Assembly: GCF_022012435.1 (NCBI RefSeq)
Contig: NZ_JAKLUA010000002.1
Location: 496,001 to 560,000 of the forward strand
Direction: 5' to 3'
Origin: Bradyrhizobium zhengyangense
GTDB taxonomy: Bacteria > Pseudomonadota > Alphaproteobacteria > Rhizobiales > Xanthobacteraceae
DNA length: 64,000 nt
Under the pieces are notes generated by a model, which saw only the letters and a list, made by a program, of their open reading frames with translations, did not search any database and was not told where the DNA came from. Made by a program: the position numbers and the translations under genes. This document shows positions 33,817 through 45,868 of the stretch, in pieces (the first letter of the stretch is position 1; each line of letters opens with the position of its first letter).

Positions 33817-35063
33817 CCCCGACCATCCTCTTCGTCGACGATGAGCCCGATCTCGAGGCGCTGATCCTGCAAAAATTCCGCAGGCAGATCCGTGATGGGC
33901 TCGTCGCCATCATGTTCGCACGCGATGGTCTCGAAGCGCTGGAGTCGCTCGAGCAGAATCCGCATGTCGACATGGTGGTCTCGGACATCAATATGCCCAG
34001 GATGGACGGGCTGTCGCTGTTGCAAAAGCTGCAGGAAGCCGAGGACAAGAAGTCGACCATCATCGTCTCGGCCTATGGCGACATGAGCAATATCCGCACC
34101 GCCATGAACCGCGGCGCATTCGATTTTCTCACCAAGCCGATAGATTTCGCCGACCTCGAGACCACGATCGCGAAGACCCTTCGCCACATCGAGATGCTGC
34201 GCGAGGTGCGGCGCCGTCAGGCGGAGGCTGAGCGGGCCCACGCCGCGTTGTCGCGCCATTTCTCGCCCGAGCTCGCCAAACGTCTGGCGTCAAGCGGTGA
34301 CGGCGAGGGAATCGAGGTGCAATGGCGCGATGTCGCCGTCATCTTCACTGACATCACCGGCTTCACATCGCTGGTCGAGAGCGCGGCGCCTGAGACCCTG
34401 GGCGCGCTCCTCAATGAATATGTCGGTGGGATGACCGAAGTGATCTTCGCGCATGAGGGGACGGTGGCCAAGATCATCGGCGACGCGATCCATGTGCTGT
34501 TCAATGCGCCCGGCGATCAGCCCGATTATGCGACGCGCGCGGTCGCCTGCGCGCACGATCTCGACCGCTGGGCGCAGGATTTTTGCGTGCGTCAGAAGGC
34601 GAGCGGCGTCAATTTTGGCACAACCCGTATCGGCATTCACGCAGGATCCGCACTGGTCGGCAATTTCGGCGGCAATCGCTTCTTCGATTACACCGCCTAT
34701 GGGGACACGATCAACATCGCGGCGCGGCTGGAGGCCGCCAACAAGCAGCTCGGCACCCGCATCTGTGTCAGCTCCAGTGTCGCCGAGGCAGCCTCGAACT
34801 TTCAGGGTCGCCCGGTGGGTGATTTGATGCTCCGCGGACGCAGCGAACCGTTGCGCGCATTCGAGCCGCTGCCACATGACAGGTTTGATGCACCCGCGAC
34901 AGCACAATATGCCGAGGCGTTTGCCAGGATGCAGACGGGCGACGTCGCGGCGATGCCGGCCTTCGCCGCGCTGGTCGGGATGCACGCCGATGATCCGCTC
35001 GCCGGCTTTCACTTGAGACGCCTGCTCAACGGCGCCAAAGGCATTCGTATCCAACTGGATTAG
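33813..35063 (+). CDS. Response regulator with adenylate cyclase output domain
   Basis: A 416-residue fusion. The N-terminal receiver has phospho-acceptor D58 in VVSDINMPRMDG and Lys in LTKPID; a short coiled linker follows. The class III cyclase domain (about 165-345) has metal Asp D180 in FTDITGFT, KIIGDAIHVLF (purine-recognising Lys and second metal Asp) and YGDTINIAARLEAAN (transition-state Asn and Arg). All catalytic positions look intact, so cAMP production under kinase control is likely. It overlaps the upstream receiver gene (ATGA). Confidence 0.92.
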   Translation: MTPTILFVDDEPDLEALILQKFRRQIRDGLVAIMFARDGLEALESLEQNPHVDMVVSDINMPRMDGLSLLQKLQEAEDKKSTIIVSAYGDMSNIRTAMNRGAFDFLTKPIDFADLETTIAKTLRHIEMLREVRRRQAEAERAHAALSRHFSPELAKRLASSGDGEGIEVQWRDVAVIFTDITGFTSLVESAAPETLGALLNEYVGGMTEVIFAHEGTVAKIIGDAIHVLFNAPGDQPDYATRAVACAHDLDRWAQDFCVRQKASGVNFGTTRIGIHAGSALVGNFGGNRFFDYTAYGDTINIAARLEAANKQLGTRICVSSSVAEAASNFQGRPVGDLMLRGRSEPLRAFEPLPHDRFDAPATAQYAEAFARMQTGDVAAMPAFAALVGMHADDPLAGFHLRRLLNGAKGIRIQLD

Positions 35064-35071
35064 GGTTCGAC

Positions 35072-35818
35072 ATGACGCGTGAATTCTCCGCCGGAAATTA
35101 CCGGTTCATCCCCTCCGTGTTCCAGTATTCTGCTGGTGCTGCTGCCGACGACGGCTATGAGATCGAGCGTGTCAGGTTCGATCGTCTGGTCCCGCTCGCC
35201 GACGGGTTTGCGCTGGCTGCAAACTACATCCAGGCGGCGGGGCGTCCACTGACGGCCTTCTGTGCCTGCGAGTTGCGCTCGCCGGCGGCCTTCAGCGAAG
35301 AAGGCTTTCGCGCGTTCAACCTGCACTATGTGAAGACGCTGTCGGAGTGGGGCATCTTCGACGGCAGCATCAATCCGGTCGCACGCAGCAATGTCTGTCC
35401 CGAGATCGATCCGCCCGCGGAGCCGTCGTTCTACGCGTTCTCGTTCACTCGCCCGACGAATTCGAAGGCGCCGTCCTTCGTGATCGCCGGTGGTGCTGAG
35501 GCACGCGAGGGCAGCGGCACTTATGTCGAGCGCACGGTGCGCTACCGCGACCTCAGTCCGGAAGGCCTGCGCGAGAAGGTACGCTTCACCACGACCTCGC
35601 AGATGGAGAGCCGGATGACGACGTTCGGATTCGGCTGGAAGGATACCACGGGCGTGCAGGCCTATTCCGTGCATGACTTCCATCACACGCTGGTCGACGA
35701 ACTGGTTCGGCGCGGCGCGCTGCGCTCGGGGCTCACCTGGCACTTCGCGCGGCCGCCGGTGGTCGATCTCGAATATGAGATGGATTGCCGGCGCGTGATG
35801 CGCGAGATTGTTATCTAA
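35072..35818 (+). CDS. CnbZ-like (2-amino-5-chloromuconate deaminase family) protein
   Basis: A 248-residue protein without a signal peptide or membrane segment. The pattern FIPSVFQYSAG, RPLTAFCACELRSPAAF, NPVARSNVCPEIDPPAEPSF and LTWHFARPPVVDLEYEMDC resembles the family named after CnbZ, a 2-amino-5-chloromuconate deaminase (from memory, not searched). Conserved cysteines and the CPEIDPP segment may form the active site. It starts 8 bases after the cyclase gene but is probably unrelated in function. Its TAA overlaps the TAG of the convergent permease gene. The actual substrate here is unknown. Confidence 0.55.
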   Translation: MTREFSAGNYRFIPSVFQYSAGAAADDGYEIERVRFDRLVPLADGFALAANYIQAAGRPLTAFCACELRSPAAFSEEGFRAFNLHYVKTLSEWGIFDGSINPVARSNVCPEIDPPAEPSFYAFSFTRPTNSKAPSFVIAGGAEAREGSGTYVERTVRYRDLSPEGLREKVRFTTTSQMESRMTTFGFGWKDTTGVQAYSVHDFHHTLVDELVRRGALRSGLTWHFARPPVVDLEYEMDCRRVMREIVI

Positions 35819-36702
35819 CGTTGCCGCGGATCCAGCGCATCGCGCAGCCCGTCGCCAAGCAGGTTTAGTGACAAGACCACGAGGAAGATCGCCAGCCCCG
35901 GCCAGATCGCCATCCAGGGTGCCTGGGTCAGGAAACGTTGCGCTGCATTGAGCATGCTGCCCCAGGATGGCGAAGGCGGCTGCTGGCCTAACCCGAGGAA
36001 CGACAGGGCGGCTTCCGCGATGATGGCTGCGGCGATCGACAGCGTCGCCTGGACCAGCAGTGCGGGCAGGATGTTCGGCAGGATGTGCGAGACCGCGATT
36101 CGCCAGTCGGGATTGCCGAGCGCGCGGGCCGCCTCGACATAGTCCTCGGCCTTGACGCTCAGCACCTGACCACGGGTGAGACGGATGAAGACCGGCGTTG
36201 CCGAGATGCCGATCGCGATCATGGCATTGCCGAGGCTCGGACCAAGGAACGCCGCCAACGCAATGGCCAGGATCAGGAACGGACAGGCGAGCATCGCATC
36301 GGTGATCCGGCTGATCAGCGCATCGACGAATCCGCCGCGATAGCCGGAGAGCAGGCCAAGAGGGACGCCGATGCCAAGCGCAATCGCAACCGAGATCAGG
36401 CCTGCCAGCAGCGAGGCGCGTGCGCCATAGATGACGCGGCTCAGGATATCGCGGCCGAGCTCGTCAGTGCCGAACCAGTGCGCTGCTGTCGGCGGCTTGC
36501 GCACCAGGCTCCAGCTTGTCGCGATGGGGTCGTATGGCACGATCAGAGGCGCCAGCAGCGCAAGCAGGATGAACACGATGAGGACCAAAAGGCCCGCGAC
36601 CGCAGCCTTGCGCTTGAACAGGCGACGTCGTGCCCGGCGCGCCGGACTGTCGAGCTCCCCGGCATCGGTGACGGAGGTGGCCGCGAGCACGGCGTCGGTC
36701 AT
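35815..36702 (-). CDS. Dipeptide/oligopeptide ABC permease, DppC type (system 1)
   Basis: A 295-residue permease with an N-terminal anchor helix (AAVAGLLVLIVFILLALLAPLIV), the DppC/OppC entry motif HWFGTDELGRDILSRVIYGAR and the EAA loop EAARALGNPDWRIAVSHILPN. It pairs with the DppB-type gene just upstream (3-base gap). Last gene of the minus-strand array that starts at 49543. Confidence 0.93.
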   Translation of the reverse strand: MTDAVLAATSVTDAGELDSPARRARRRLFKRKAAVAGLLVLIVFILLALLAPLIVPYDPIATSWSLVRKPPTAAHWFGTDELGRDILSRVIYGARASLLAGLISVAIALGIGVPLGLLSGYRGGFVDALISRITDAMLACPFLILAIALAAFLGPSLGNAMIAIGISATPVFIRLTRGQVLSVKAEDYVEAARALGNPDWRIAVSHILPNILPALLVQATLSIAAAIIAEAALSFLGLGQQPPSPSWGSMLNAAQRFLTQAPWMAIWPGLAIFLVVLSLNLLGDGLRDALDPRQR

Positions 36703-36705
36703 GGC

Positions 36706-37647
36706 CTAGCCCCTCAGCCGCGGATTGACGAGGATATAGGCGACGTCGGCGACCAGATTGAGCGTGATGTAGACCGTGGCGGTCACCAGCACCACACCCT
36801 GCACGACGGCGTAATCGCGGTTGAACACGGCGTCCACGATCAGCTTGCCGAATCCGGGAATGGAGAAGATCTGCTCGGTCAGTACCGCGCCGGACAAGAG
36901 CGTACCGAGTTCGAGGGCGCCGAGTGTGATGATGGGCGTGAGCGCGTTGCGCATGGCGTGCTTGAGAATCACAGAGCGCTCGGACAGGCCCTTGGCACGC
37001 GCAGTGCGGACGTAATCGCTTTCCAGCACCTGGAGCATGGCGCTGCGGGTATGCCGCATCAGGATCGCTGCAATGGCGTTCCCGAGCACGAAGGCCGGCA
37101 TGATGGTGGCGGCAAGGCTCGCGCGCCAGTTCTCGGTCAGAGGCACATAGCCGGAGGCCGGCAGCCAGCCGAGCTCGATCGAGAACAGGAAGATGAGCAT
37201 GATGCCGAGCCAGAAATTCGGCGTCGAGATGCCCCACAGCGCAAAGAAATTGGCGCCGTAGTCCCAAGCCGTCCCCTTCTTCACGGCCGCGACGATCCCG
37301 GCGGGGATGCCGATCAGGAAGGCGATGATGATCGCCATGGCGCCGAGCTGCAGCGTCACCGGCAGCTTTTGCGCAATCAGCTCGCGCACTGGCATCTTGT
37401 TGCGTAGCGATTCGCCGAAATCGCCGACAAGCACACCCTTGATCCAGTACGCATATTGTACGGGGACGGGCTGATCGAGCCGGTATTGGTGCCGGATTTG
37501 CTCGATAACGGCCGGATCGCGTTCTTCGCCCGCCATCACCAGCGCGGGATCGCCCGGCAGCAATTGCTGCAGCGAGAAAATCAGCACCGACACGAAGAAT
37601 AGCGTCGGGACGATCTGCGCAAGCCGGCGGGCGAGGAAGTTCAGCAT
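36706..37647 (-). CDS. Dipeptide/oligopeptide ABC permease, DppB type (system 1)
   Basis: A 313-residue six-helix permease starting FLARRLAQIVPTLFFVSVLIF. It has the family segment LLPGDPALVMAG, DQPVPVQYAYWIKG and the coupling loop YVRTARAKGLSERSVILKHAMRNAL. It follows its binding-protein gene by 10 bases and precedes the DppC-type gene by 3. Confidence 0.94.
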   Translation of the reverse strand: MLNFLARRLAQIVPTLFFVSVLIFSLQQLLPGDPALVMAGEERDPAVIEQIRHQYRLDQPVPVQYAYWIKGVLVGDFGESLRNKMPVRELIAQKLPVTLQLGAMAIIIAFLIGIPAGIVAAVKKGTAWDYGANFFALWGISTPNFWLGIMLIFLFSIELGWLPASGYVPLTENWRASLAATIMPAFVLGNAIAAILMRHTRSAMLQVLESDYVRTARAKGLSERSVILKHAMRNALTPIITLGALELGTLLSGAVLTEQIFSIPGFGKLIVDAVFNRDYAVVQGVVLVTATVYITLNLVADVAYILVNPRLRG

Positions 37648-37657
37648 CCTTGCAGCG

Positions 37658-39166
37658 TTACTTCAGCTTGAGGCCGACAACGCGCACGAGGCCGTCGGGC
37701 ATCTGCTTGTAGCCTTCGAGCTTGGTGGTGTGCGCAATGATGATGCGGCGATGGTAGAGATAGAGGATCGGCTCTTCGTCCTGGACGAGCTTGGCCAGGA
37801 TTTCGTAGCTGGCCTTGCGCTTGGCGGGATCCGTCACGAGCCGCGCGTCTTCCAGTGCCTTGTCTGCCTGCGCATTATTCCAGTCGCCGTAATTCTGAGG
37901 CGCGTTGCTGTGCAGGAAGATGAAGCTGTTGCCGTCAGGATCGACACGGCCGCTCCAGCCGAGCATGAAGGCCTGGTAGTCACCGGCCTCAGCCTGCTTC
38001 AGTCCGGTTGCGAATTCGGTGACGCGGATCTTCATGTCGAAGCCGGCTTCCGCGGCCATCGATTGGATCACCTGCGCGGGCGTCTCCGTCTCCGCGCCCT
38101 TCGGCACCAGGAAATCGACGCTGACCGGCGGCTTCACGCCAGCTTCCTTCAGCAGGGCCTTGGCCTTCTCCACGTCGCGGGCACGGACCGGAAGGGATTT
38201 CTGATAGTAGGGATGGTCAGGATTGACCCATTGATTGCCGACCTGGAACTCGCCGTTGAAGACGACCTGATTGATCGCCTCGCGGTCGATGGCAAGATCG
38301 AGCGCCTGCCTGACTTTTGCTGATTGGCTGAGCGGCCCCTTGGCCTTGTCCTTGCCGATGTTGAGCGTGACGCCTTGATAGCCGAGCTCGATGGCGGTGG
38401 CGACCTTGAGCCGTGAATCACTGCGCACCTCCTTGAGGTCAGTGGCGAGCACGCGCTCGATCAGATCGAGGCCGCCGGATTTCAGGTTCGCCAGCCGCAC
38501 AGTGGCGTCGACGATCGGCTGGAACACGATCTTGTCGATGAAGACGTTGTCCTTGTTCCAGTAGTCGGCGAACTTCTCGAATACGATGCGATCCTGCTGC
38601 ACGCGCTCGACGAATTTGTAAGGGCCGGCGCAGACCGGATGCAGGCCGAACTTGTCGCCGGCTTCCTTCGCGGCCTTTGGCGACACCATCATGCCGGCGC
38701 GATCGGTGAGCTGGGCGAGCAGCGGTGAGAACGGCGATTTCAGCACCAGCTTGATGGTGAGGGGATCGACGACATCGATGTGGTCGAGCGAGGCGAGCTC
38801 CGGCTTGCGGAACGAGCCGGGGAAGGTCAGATGGCGCTCCAGTGAGAACTTGGCGGCCTCAGCATCGAACGGCTCGCCGTCGTGGAATTTCACGCCGGGC
38901 CGGAGCTTTATCACGAGGCCCTTGCCGTCATCGACGGTCTCGCTCGACAGCGCGAGCTGCGGCACGATGTTCAGCTTCTCGTCGATGTCGAACAGCTTGT
39001 CGCAGAAGGCGGCGAACACGATGCGGCCGACATAGGTGCGCGCCATGGTGGGATCGAGGATATCAGGATCCTCGGCAAGCCCAATCCGCAGCGTGGTCTG
39101 GGCTTGGGCGGCTCCAAGCGTCAGCAGGGCGACGGCAGCCGTCGCGGCCAGGCGAAACATATTCAT
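37658..39166 (-). CDS. Peptide-type ABC substrate-binding protein, family 5 (system 1)
   Basis: A 502-residue periplasmic binding protein (SBP_bac_5). The signal peptide is MNMFRLAATAAVALLTLGAAQA. Family markers are TTLRIGLAEDPDILDPTMA, LRPGVKFHDGEPFDAEAAKFSLER and VRQALDLAIDREAINQVVFNG. The ATG at 39166 was chosen over an ORF start at 39226 because the signal peptide begins there. Family members bind di-/oligopeptides, glutathione, opines or sugars. Confidence 0.94.
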   Translation of the reverse strand: MNMFRLAATAAVALLTLGAAQAQTTLRIGLAEDPDILDPTMARTYVGRIVFAAFCDKLFDIDEKLNIVPQLALSSETVDDGKGLVIKLRPGVKFHDGEPFDAEAAKFSLERHLTFPGSFRKPELASLDHIDVVDPLTIKLVLKSPFSPLLAQLTDRAGMMVSPKAAKEAGDKFGLHPVCAGPYKFVERVQQDRIVFEKFADYWNKDNVFIDKIVFQPIVDATVRLANLKSGGLDLIERVLATDLKEVRSDSRLKVATAIELGYQGVTLNIGKDKAKGPLSQSAKVRQALDLAIDREAINQVVFNGEFQVGNQWVNPDHPYYQKSLPVRARDVEKAKALLKEAGVKPPVSVDFLVPKGAETETPAQVIQSMAAEAGFDMKIRVTEFATGLKQAEAGDYQAFMLGWSGRVDPDGNSFIFLHSNAPQNYGDWNNAQADKALEDARLVTDPAKRKASYEILAKLVQDEEPILYLYHRRIIIAHTTKLEGYKQMPDGLVRVVGLKLK

Positions 39167-39188
39167 CGGACAGTCCCCATTGCTCCGG

Positions 39189-41274
<2,086 letters not shown>

Positions 41275-41278
<4 letters not shown>

Positions 41279-41985
41279 GCTTGTCTTGCCCGCGCCGCAG
41301 CGATGCTGGCATCGATGACACTGCGATCGGTGTTGCCGGCCGGATTTTGCCGGGTCGGCATGGAGGGGCGGAAGTGGACCCAGAGCTCGTGGCTGACCCG
41401 TTCGAGCCGCTCGAGCTCGCCGAGCGGATCGGGATGATCGTCGGCGCGGATGTCCAGCGCCGGCCATTCCTCCTCGCCGTGGATAAGCAGCGCAGCCGAT
41501 TGCTTGCCGCGCTTGTCGCCGCCGGCAGCTTCGCCTGCACGCATTGCCGCGAGCAGGCGGCGCGGGAAGGGCAGGCTGTCATTGGCGATGTAGGTTTTCG
41601 CCGTCTCGGCGAGCACATCGGCGCCCGCAAGCATGTTGCCGGCGACCGAGAATCCGCTGCCGGCGATGTGCCCGCACCAGTCGACACAGTCGCGCCCGGT
41701 ATGCGCGGCGACCGCGCCGCTCGCATCCATGATGTGGATCTGGCGGCTCTCGCGGCCGTCATCGGTCGCGAGCAGCGTGGCGAGCGCGTCATGCGCGTTA
41801 AGGCCTTCGCGGAGCAGCTTGACGCCATCGATGCCGTAATAGGGATTGACGAAGGCCTGGGTTGCGATCGCGCCGAGGCCGGCCGCGATATAGGGCACGC
41901 GGGCGCCGACGGCAAAGAAGCGGGTCGCGACCGCAATGCCGAACTGGCCGGTGGCAGGATCTCGCGCGATGATCGACCAGGTCAT
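41275..41985 (-). CDS. DUF1028 family (Ntn-hydrolase-like) protein
   Basis: A 236-residue protein starting MTWSIIARDPATGQFGIAVATRFFAVG, typical of DUF1028, a family with an N-terminal-nucleophile-hydrolase-type fold. The HTGRDCVDWCGHIAGSGFSVAGNML segment is also characteristic. It lies between the gamma-glutamyltransferase and the DppD gene, overlapping the latter (ATGA). That context suggests an amidohydrolase acting on an imported peptide. No activity is established for the family. Confidence 0.86.
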
Positions 41986-41994
41986 GAGATGCCT

Positions 41995-43800
41995 TCAGCG
42001 TCCGGCGGCGTAGCCTTGCATGCCGCGCGGATTGGCGGCGGCGCGGCGGCGCACGCCGACACGGGAGGCCGCGGTGAGACGGCCCTCCGACCAGTCGGGC
42101 CCGACCTCGACGATATGGCCGCGCTCGCGCAAATTCTCGATCGTTGCCTTCGGCACGCGGTTCTCGACCACGAGCACGCCAGGACGCGCGGTGCGCGGCC
42201 AGAACGAGATCGGGAAATGCTCGGAGTGCCAGGCCGGGGCGTCGATAGACTCCTGCAGATTCAGGTTGCAATGGACGTGGCGCAGGAAGAACTGCGTGAT
42301 CCATTGGTCCTGCTGATCGCCGCCGGGCGAGCCCCAGGCGAGATACGGCTCGCCGTCGCGCAGTGCCATGGTCGGCGACAACGTCGTGCGTGGCCGCTTG
42401 CCGGGCGCGAGCGAGCCGGGATGATTTTCCTCCAGCCAGAACATCTGGGCCCGGCTGCCGAGGCAGAAACCGAGCTCGGGAATAACAGGCGAGGATTGCA
42501 GCCAGCCACCTGACGGTGTCGAGGACACCATGTTGCCGGCCTTGTCGATGATATCGAAATGCACGGTATCGCCGCGCACCTCGCCGAAGCGTCCCACGGT
42601 CGGCTCGCCGGCGCCGAGCGCGCCAACCGCCTCGCGCTGTCCCTCGGCGCGGCGCAGCTTCACCACACCACCAAAACCTTCGACCGTGCCGGGCACGAAA
42701 TCGAGCGATGCCTTGTCGGTGACGAGCTTGCGGCGCTCGTCGTTATATGCGTCCGATAGCAGCGTTCCGATCGGGATGTCGGAGAACTTGGGGTCGCCGT
42801 AGAATTTTTCGCGGTCGGCAAAGGCGAGTTTCGCGCATTCGATCTGGAGATGGATGAACTCCGGCCCGGTCGGATCGAGCCCGTCGAGTGCAAAGCCTTT
42901 CAACAGCGCCAGCTGTTGCAGTGTCACAGGGCCCTGGCTCCAGACGCCGGCCTTGCAGACCGTGTAGCGGCCATAATCATAGGTGAGCGGCGCCTCGACC
43001 GTCGGCTGCCAGCGCGCCATGTCATCGGCGGATAGCACGCCGCGATGCGGGGAGCCGCTGACGTCCATCACCTCCTGCGTCCGGCAGAACCTGTCGATGG
43101 CTTCGGCCACGAAGCCTTGCGACCAGGCCTTGCGTGCGCGCTCGATTTCGGCATCGCGGCCGCCACCGCCGCTCTCGGCCTCATTCAAAATGCGGGCGTA
43201 GGTCGCAGCCAGCGTCTTGTTGGTGAAGATCGTGCCGGGTTTCGGCACCTCGCCGTTCGGCAGATAGACCGCGGCCGAAGTTGGCCAGTGCTTGCGGAAC
43301 AATTGCTCGACGGTCTGGATCGTGGCGCAGGCGCGCTCAACCAGCGGATAGCCGTCGCGGGCGTAGGAGATCGCGGGCTCCAGCACGTCGCGCACGCGCA
43401 TCGTGCCGTAGTCGCGCAGCAGCATCATCCAGGATTCGAAGGTGCCGGGCACGCAGGCGGCGAGCAGGCCGGTGCCTGGCACCATATCGAGGCCTTCGCT
43501 CTTGTAGTGCGCGATGGTGGCGCGCGCCGGGGCCGGGCCCTGGCCGCAGATCACCTCGGTGCGACCACGTTTCACGTCGTGCACGATGATGGGGACATCG
43601 CCGCCGGGGCCATTCAGATGCGGCTCGACCACCTGAAGGGCGAAGGCGGTAGCGACGCCCGCATCGAACGCGTTGCCGCCCTTTTCCAGGATAGCCATGC
43701 CGACGGCAGTCGCGATCCAGTGCGTTGACGCGACGACCCCGAACGTGCCCTCGATCTCGGGACGCGTCGTGAAAGGGTCTGGATTGACTTTGCTGGCCAT
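41995..43800 (-). CDS. Gamma-glutamyltransferase family protein
   Basis: A 601-residue Ntn hydrolase. The predicted autocatalytic cleavage is before T412 in GDTVHFDIID. Conserved features are GGNAFDAGVATAFALQVVEPHLNGPGG near the N-terminus and SSTPSGGW after the nucleophile. Unlike secreted GGTs it has no signal peptide (it starts MASKVNPDPFTTRPEIEG), so it should act in the cytoplasm on imported gamma-glutamyl compounds or as an acylase-like relative. It sits between two complete peptide transporters. Confidence 0.92.
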   Translation of the reverse strand: MASKVNPDPFTTRPEIEGTFGVVASTHWIATAVGMAILEKGGNAFDAGVATAFALQVVEPHLNGPGGDVPIIVHDVKRGRTEVICGQGPAPARATIAHYKSEGLDMVPGTGLLAACVPGTFESWMMLLRDYGTMRVRDVLEPAISYARDGYPLVERACATIQTVEQLFRKHWPTSAAVYLPNGEVPKPGTIFTNKTLAATYARILNEAESGGGGRDAEIERARKAWSQGFVAEAIDRFCRTQEVMDVSGSPHRGVLSADDMARWQPTVEAPLTYDYGRYTVCKAGVWSQGPVTLQQLALLKGFALDGLDPTGPEFIHLQIECAKLAFADREKFYGDPKFSDIPIGTLLSDAYNDERRKLVTDKASLDFVPGTVEGFGGVVKLRRAEGQREAVGALGAGEPTVGRFGEVRGDTVHFDIIDKAGNMVSSTPSGGWLQSSPVIPELGFCLGSRAQMFWLEENHPGSLAPGKRPRTTLSPTMALRDGEPYLAWGSPGGDQQDQWITQFFLRHVHCNLNLQESIDAPAWHSEHFPISFWPRTARPGVLVVENRVPKATIENLRERGHIVEVGPDWSEGRLTAASRVGVRRRAAANPRGMQGYAAGR

Positions 43801-43882
43801 GGGCTACCTCGTTGACGGCGCGCGCAATTGATCACATCAGGCGCTGGGATACCAAATGCACAGGCCGCATGGCACGCGCGCG

Positions 43883-44872
43883 TTATGCCGGGACCGGCGC
43901 GGTGTTAACGGCATGGCACGCGACGCCGTCGATCAGCTTTGGAACTTCCTTGCGGCAAAGCTCGAACGCCAGCGGACATCGCGGATTGAAGGCACAGCCC
44001 GACGGCGGATTAATCGGGTTCGGGATCTCGCCTTTCACCGGAATGCGCTGGCGGCCGCTCATGGCGAGGTCAGGCACAGCGCCCAACAGCATCTTCGTGT
44101 AGGGCATGCGCGGGCGGGCAAACAGCTCGCGCCCCTCCGCGATCTCGACGATACGGCCGAGATACATCACGCCGACCCGGCTCGCCATGTGGCGGACCAC
44201 GGCGAGGTTGTGGCTGATGAACATGTAGGTCAGGCCGAACTTGTCCTGGAGGTCGCGCATCAGGTTCAGGATCTGTGCCTGCACGGAGACGTCGAGCGCC
44301 GAGGTCGGCTCGTCACAGACGATGAATTCCGCGTCGGAGGCGAGCGCCCGCGCGATCGCGATACGCTGGCGCTGGCCGCCGGAGAATTCGTGTGGGAATT
44401 TCAGCCGGTCGTCGGGATGCAGGCCGACGAGGCTGAGCAGCTCGCCGACGCGGGCCTGGATGTCGCGTTCGCCCTGGATCAGGTCGAAGGCGCGGATCGG
44501 CTCGGAGATGATGCCATCGACACGGAAGCGCGGGTTCAGGCTCGCATAGGGATCCTGGAAGATCATTTGGATGCGCCGGCGCAGCTTTCGGCGAGCCGGG
44601 GCTTGCCGTGGATCGGTCATCGAGACGCCGTCGATCAGGACGTCGCCGGAGCTCGGCGGCAACAGGCCGACGACCATCCGCGCCACCGTGGTTTTGCCCG
44701 AACCGGACTCACCGACCAGCGCAAAGGTCTCGCCCTTCTTGATATCGAAGGTGACGCCGTCGACGGCCTTGAGATATTCAAGTTGGCCGCCCTCGAGCAC
44801 GCGGTTGAGCCAAGGCTTTGAAACGTCGAAGACGCGGCGCAGATTTGTGCCCTGGACGAAGGGAGTGCTCAT
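43883..44872 (-). CDS. Peptide ABC transporter ATPase, DppF/OppF type (system 2)
   Basis: A 329-residue ATPase with Walker A GESGSGKTT, Q-loop MIFQDPYASLNPRF, signature FSGGQRQR, Walker B IVCDEPTSALD and C-terminal CAFNPRCPL. It overlaps the DppD-type gene upstream (ATGA). The 82 bases between its stop and the GGT start hold no gene and no clear terminator, so read-through into GGT is likely. Confidence 0.94.
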   Translation of the reverse strand: MSTPFVQGTNLRRVFDVSKPWLNRVLEGGQLEYLKAVDGVTFDIKKGETFALVGESGSGKTTVARMVVGLLPPSSGDVLIDGVSMTDPRQAPARRKLRRRIQMIFQDPYASLNPRFRVDGIISEPIRAFDLIQGERDIQARVGELLSLVGLHPDDRLKFPHEFSGGQRQRIAIARALASDAEFIVCDEPTSALDVSVQAQILNLMRDLQDKFGLTYMFISHNLAVVRHMASRVGVMYLGRIVEIAEGRELFARPRMPYTKMLLGAVPDLAMSGRQRIPVKGEIPNPINPPSGCAFNPRCPLAFELCRKEVPKLIDGVACHAVNTAPVPA

Positions 44873-45855
44873 GCCGCGGTCTCCGCCGACGCGGGGTCAT
44901 AGAGATGGCAGGCAACCGATTGCGCGCCGCGCGACAGCGGCTCCGGCCGGTCCACCCGGCAACGATCGAAAACGGAGGCGCAGCGCGGGTTGAACGAGCA
45001 GCCGCGCGGGATGTTCGAGAGCCGCGGCATCGAGCCGGGGATCTGCACCAGGCGCTTGTCGTCGCCGGCAAGCGTCGGGATCGCGCCCATCAGGCCCTTG
45101 GCGTAGGGGTGCAGCGGATTCCTGACAACGTCCTGCACCGGTCCGATCTCGGCGACACGACCGGCATACATCACCGCGACGCGATCCGAGGTCTCCGCGA
45201 TCACGCCCATGTCGTGGGTGACCAGCATCACGGCGGTGCCGTGATCGCGGCCGAGCCGCTTGATCAGCGAGATGATCTGCGCCTGTACGGAGACGTCGAG
45301 CGCGGTGGTCGGCTCGTCCGCGATGATCAGTTCGGGCTCGGCGCAGATCGCAAGCGCAATCACCACGCGCTGGCGCATGCCGCCGGAGAACTCGTGCGGG
45401 TAGCCGTCGATGCGCTTGTCCGGCGCGGGGATGCCGACTTCGGCGAGCAGGTCGATGGCGCGGCGGCGCGCGGCCTGTTCGGACAGATTGAGATGGGTCC
45501 GGATCGTCTCCACGATCTGGTCGCCGACCCTGTACAGCGGATTGAGCGAGGTCAGCGGATCCTGGAAGATCATGCCGATGCGTTTGCCGCGGATACGGCG
45601 CATCTCCTCCGGCGGCAGATCGTCGATGCGCAGGCCGGCGAGGCGAATCTCGCCGCCGGCAATGCGGCCGGGCGGGTCGATCAGGCCGATCACCGAAAGG
45701 CCGGTCACGGATTTGCCGGCGCCGGATTCGCCGACCACCCCGAGCACTTCACCCTTGGCGATGTCGAAGGAGACGCCGTCGATGGCGCGCAACGTCCCGC
45801 GGCGAGAGGCGAACTCCACCTTGAGATTGCGGACGGAGAGAACGGGTTCGGTCAT
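44869..45855 (-). CDS. Peptide ABC transporter ATPase, DppD/OppD type (system 2)
   Basis: A 328-residue ATPase with Walker [11 protein letters not shown]-loop [14 protein letters not shown], signature FSGGMRQR, Walker [12 protein letters not shown] and C-terminal CSFNPRCAS. It is about 13 bases after the DppC-type gene and overlaps the DppF-type gene. It belongs to transporter 2 (43883-49543). Confidence 0.94.
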   Translation of the reverse strand: MTEPVLSVRNLKVEFASRRGTLRAIDGVSFDIAKGEVLGVVGESGAGKSVTGLSVIGLIDPPGRIAGGEIRLAGLRIDDLPPEEMRRIRGKRIGMIFQDPLTSLNPLYRVGDQIVETIRTHLNLSEQAARRRAIDLLAEVGIPAPDKRIDGYPHEFSGGMRQRVVIALAICAEPELIIADEPTTALDVSVQAQIISLIKRLGRDHGTAVMLVTHDMGVIAETSDRVAVMYAGRVAEIGPVQDVVRNPLHPYAKGLMGAIPTLAGDDKRLVQIPGSMPRLSNIPRGCSFNPRCASVFDRCRVDRPEPLSRGAQSVACHLYDPASAETAA

Positions 45856-45868
45856 GAACGCTGTAGAC

